NCBI GenBank assembly: GCA_945910005.1
Contig: OX246745.1
Location: forward strand, 39,945,919-40,009,918
Direction of reading: 5' to 3'
DNA: 64,000 nt
From: Isoperla grammatica
Taxonomy: Eukaryota; Arthropoda; Insecta; Plecoptera; Perlodidae
A program made the translations under genes and the position numbers. This document shows, piece by piece, positions 63,721 through 64,000 of the stretch. Every line of letters begins with the position of its first letter. Positions within the stretch are counted from its first letter, which is position 1. The notes under the pieces are model-generated. The model saw only the letters and a list, made by a program, of their open reading frames with translations. It had not been told where the DNA came from and ran no database searches.

Positions 63721-63873
63721 AGCAAGCTGTGTGGAAATGGGGAGCAGGATAGGAGCCACCTGTTTGTATGTCCAAAACTGGCAGGGGAACGTGACGCAAT
63801 GCCGAGCGGCATGAAGAAGGTGGAGAAAGAAGCGTGTCTCTACTGGTTGACCAGATCCAGCATGATGGCATAA
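63721..63873 (+). pseudogene. LINE C-terminal fragment (zinc motif, plus strand)
   Basis: Fifty codons and a TAA: SKLCGNGEQDRSHLFVC, then EKEACLYWLTRSS. This matches the layout of the last residues of the intact LINE at 37953-40658 (CKLC...RAHLLSC, then EKEAHIYWIAR), with the first zinc-ligand cysteine replaced by serine. It is a 3' fragment of a related RNase H-bearing LINE, facing the minus-strand LINE fragment that ends at the same point. Confidence 0.65.
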
Positions 63874-64000
63874 TAGCCAAATGTGGGCATTTGAGAAGAA
63901 GACAGTAGCACCTTACATTCACTAGGGAAATCCTCATTCCACAGTAACTTTCTTACTTGCTGATAAAAAGATTCTGCTTGCGCCACCCTTTTACCAATCT
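63874..64000. other. Unassigned window end
   Basis: Nothing recognisable; it may be the 3' UTR of the preceding LINE fragment and its flank. Confidence 0.4.

Overview
This is non-coding, repeat-dominated nuclear DNA of a eukaryote, most likely an invertebrate animal and possibly an arthropod. The evidence is AT-rich background DNA, many hAT-type DNA transposons with 8-bp target site duplications (TSDs), non-LTR retrotransposons with an RNase H domain, several satellite or minisatellite arrays, and one small intron-flanked candidate exon. The species cannot be named from the sequence. No bacterial operon, CRISPR array, rRNA gene or intact tRNA gene is seen.

Layout. 1-3.5 kb: a hAT element with perfect TSDs (100-1120) and other repeat fragments. 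3552-36512: one continuous satellite of about 331 copies of a 96-bp unit, interrupted once by a hAT element (15815-16996). It is built from nested block duplications of 23, 70, about 95 and 122-124 units. 36.8-41.3 kb: a decayed hAT element with the C-terminal part of its transposase, carrying a young 5'-truncated non-LTR retrotransposon (open reading frame 37953-40658) and a 104-bp PIF/Harbinger-like MITE. 41.3-48.5 kb: AT-rich DNA with three more hAT elements with TSDs and an old LINE tail. 48.57-52.4 kb: a 132-bp minisatellite joined to the 3' end of a LINE and interrupted by a hAT copy related to the one at 36.8-41.3 kb. 53.7-54.2 kb: a broken cysteine-rich coding relic. 55.07-56.35 kb: a GC-rich 75-bp array of hairpin units. 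56.98-61.94 kb: an array of 31-bp monomers that becomes a 92-bp trimeric unit, interrupted by a hAT element carrying a broken BED-finger/CGGBP1-like gene and by a Helentron-like insertion. 62-64 kb: a candidate host exon on the minus strand and two facing LINE fragments.

How it fits together. The window is a record of mobile element insertion and tandem amplification. Seven hAT elements have perfect 8-bp TSDs, and three of them sit inside three of the four large arrays. The very long open frames inside the arrays follow from unit lengths divisible by three (96, 132, 75) and are not treated as genes. The only intact long coding region is the retrotransposon reverse transcriptase/RNase H. The only possible host-gene piece is the 41-codon exon near 62.1 kb.
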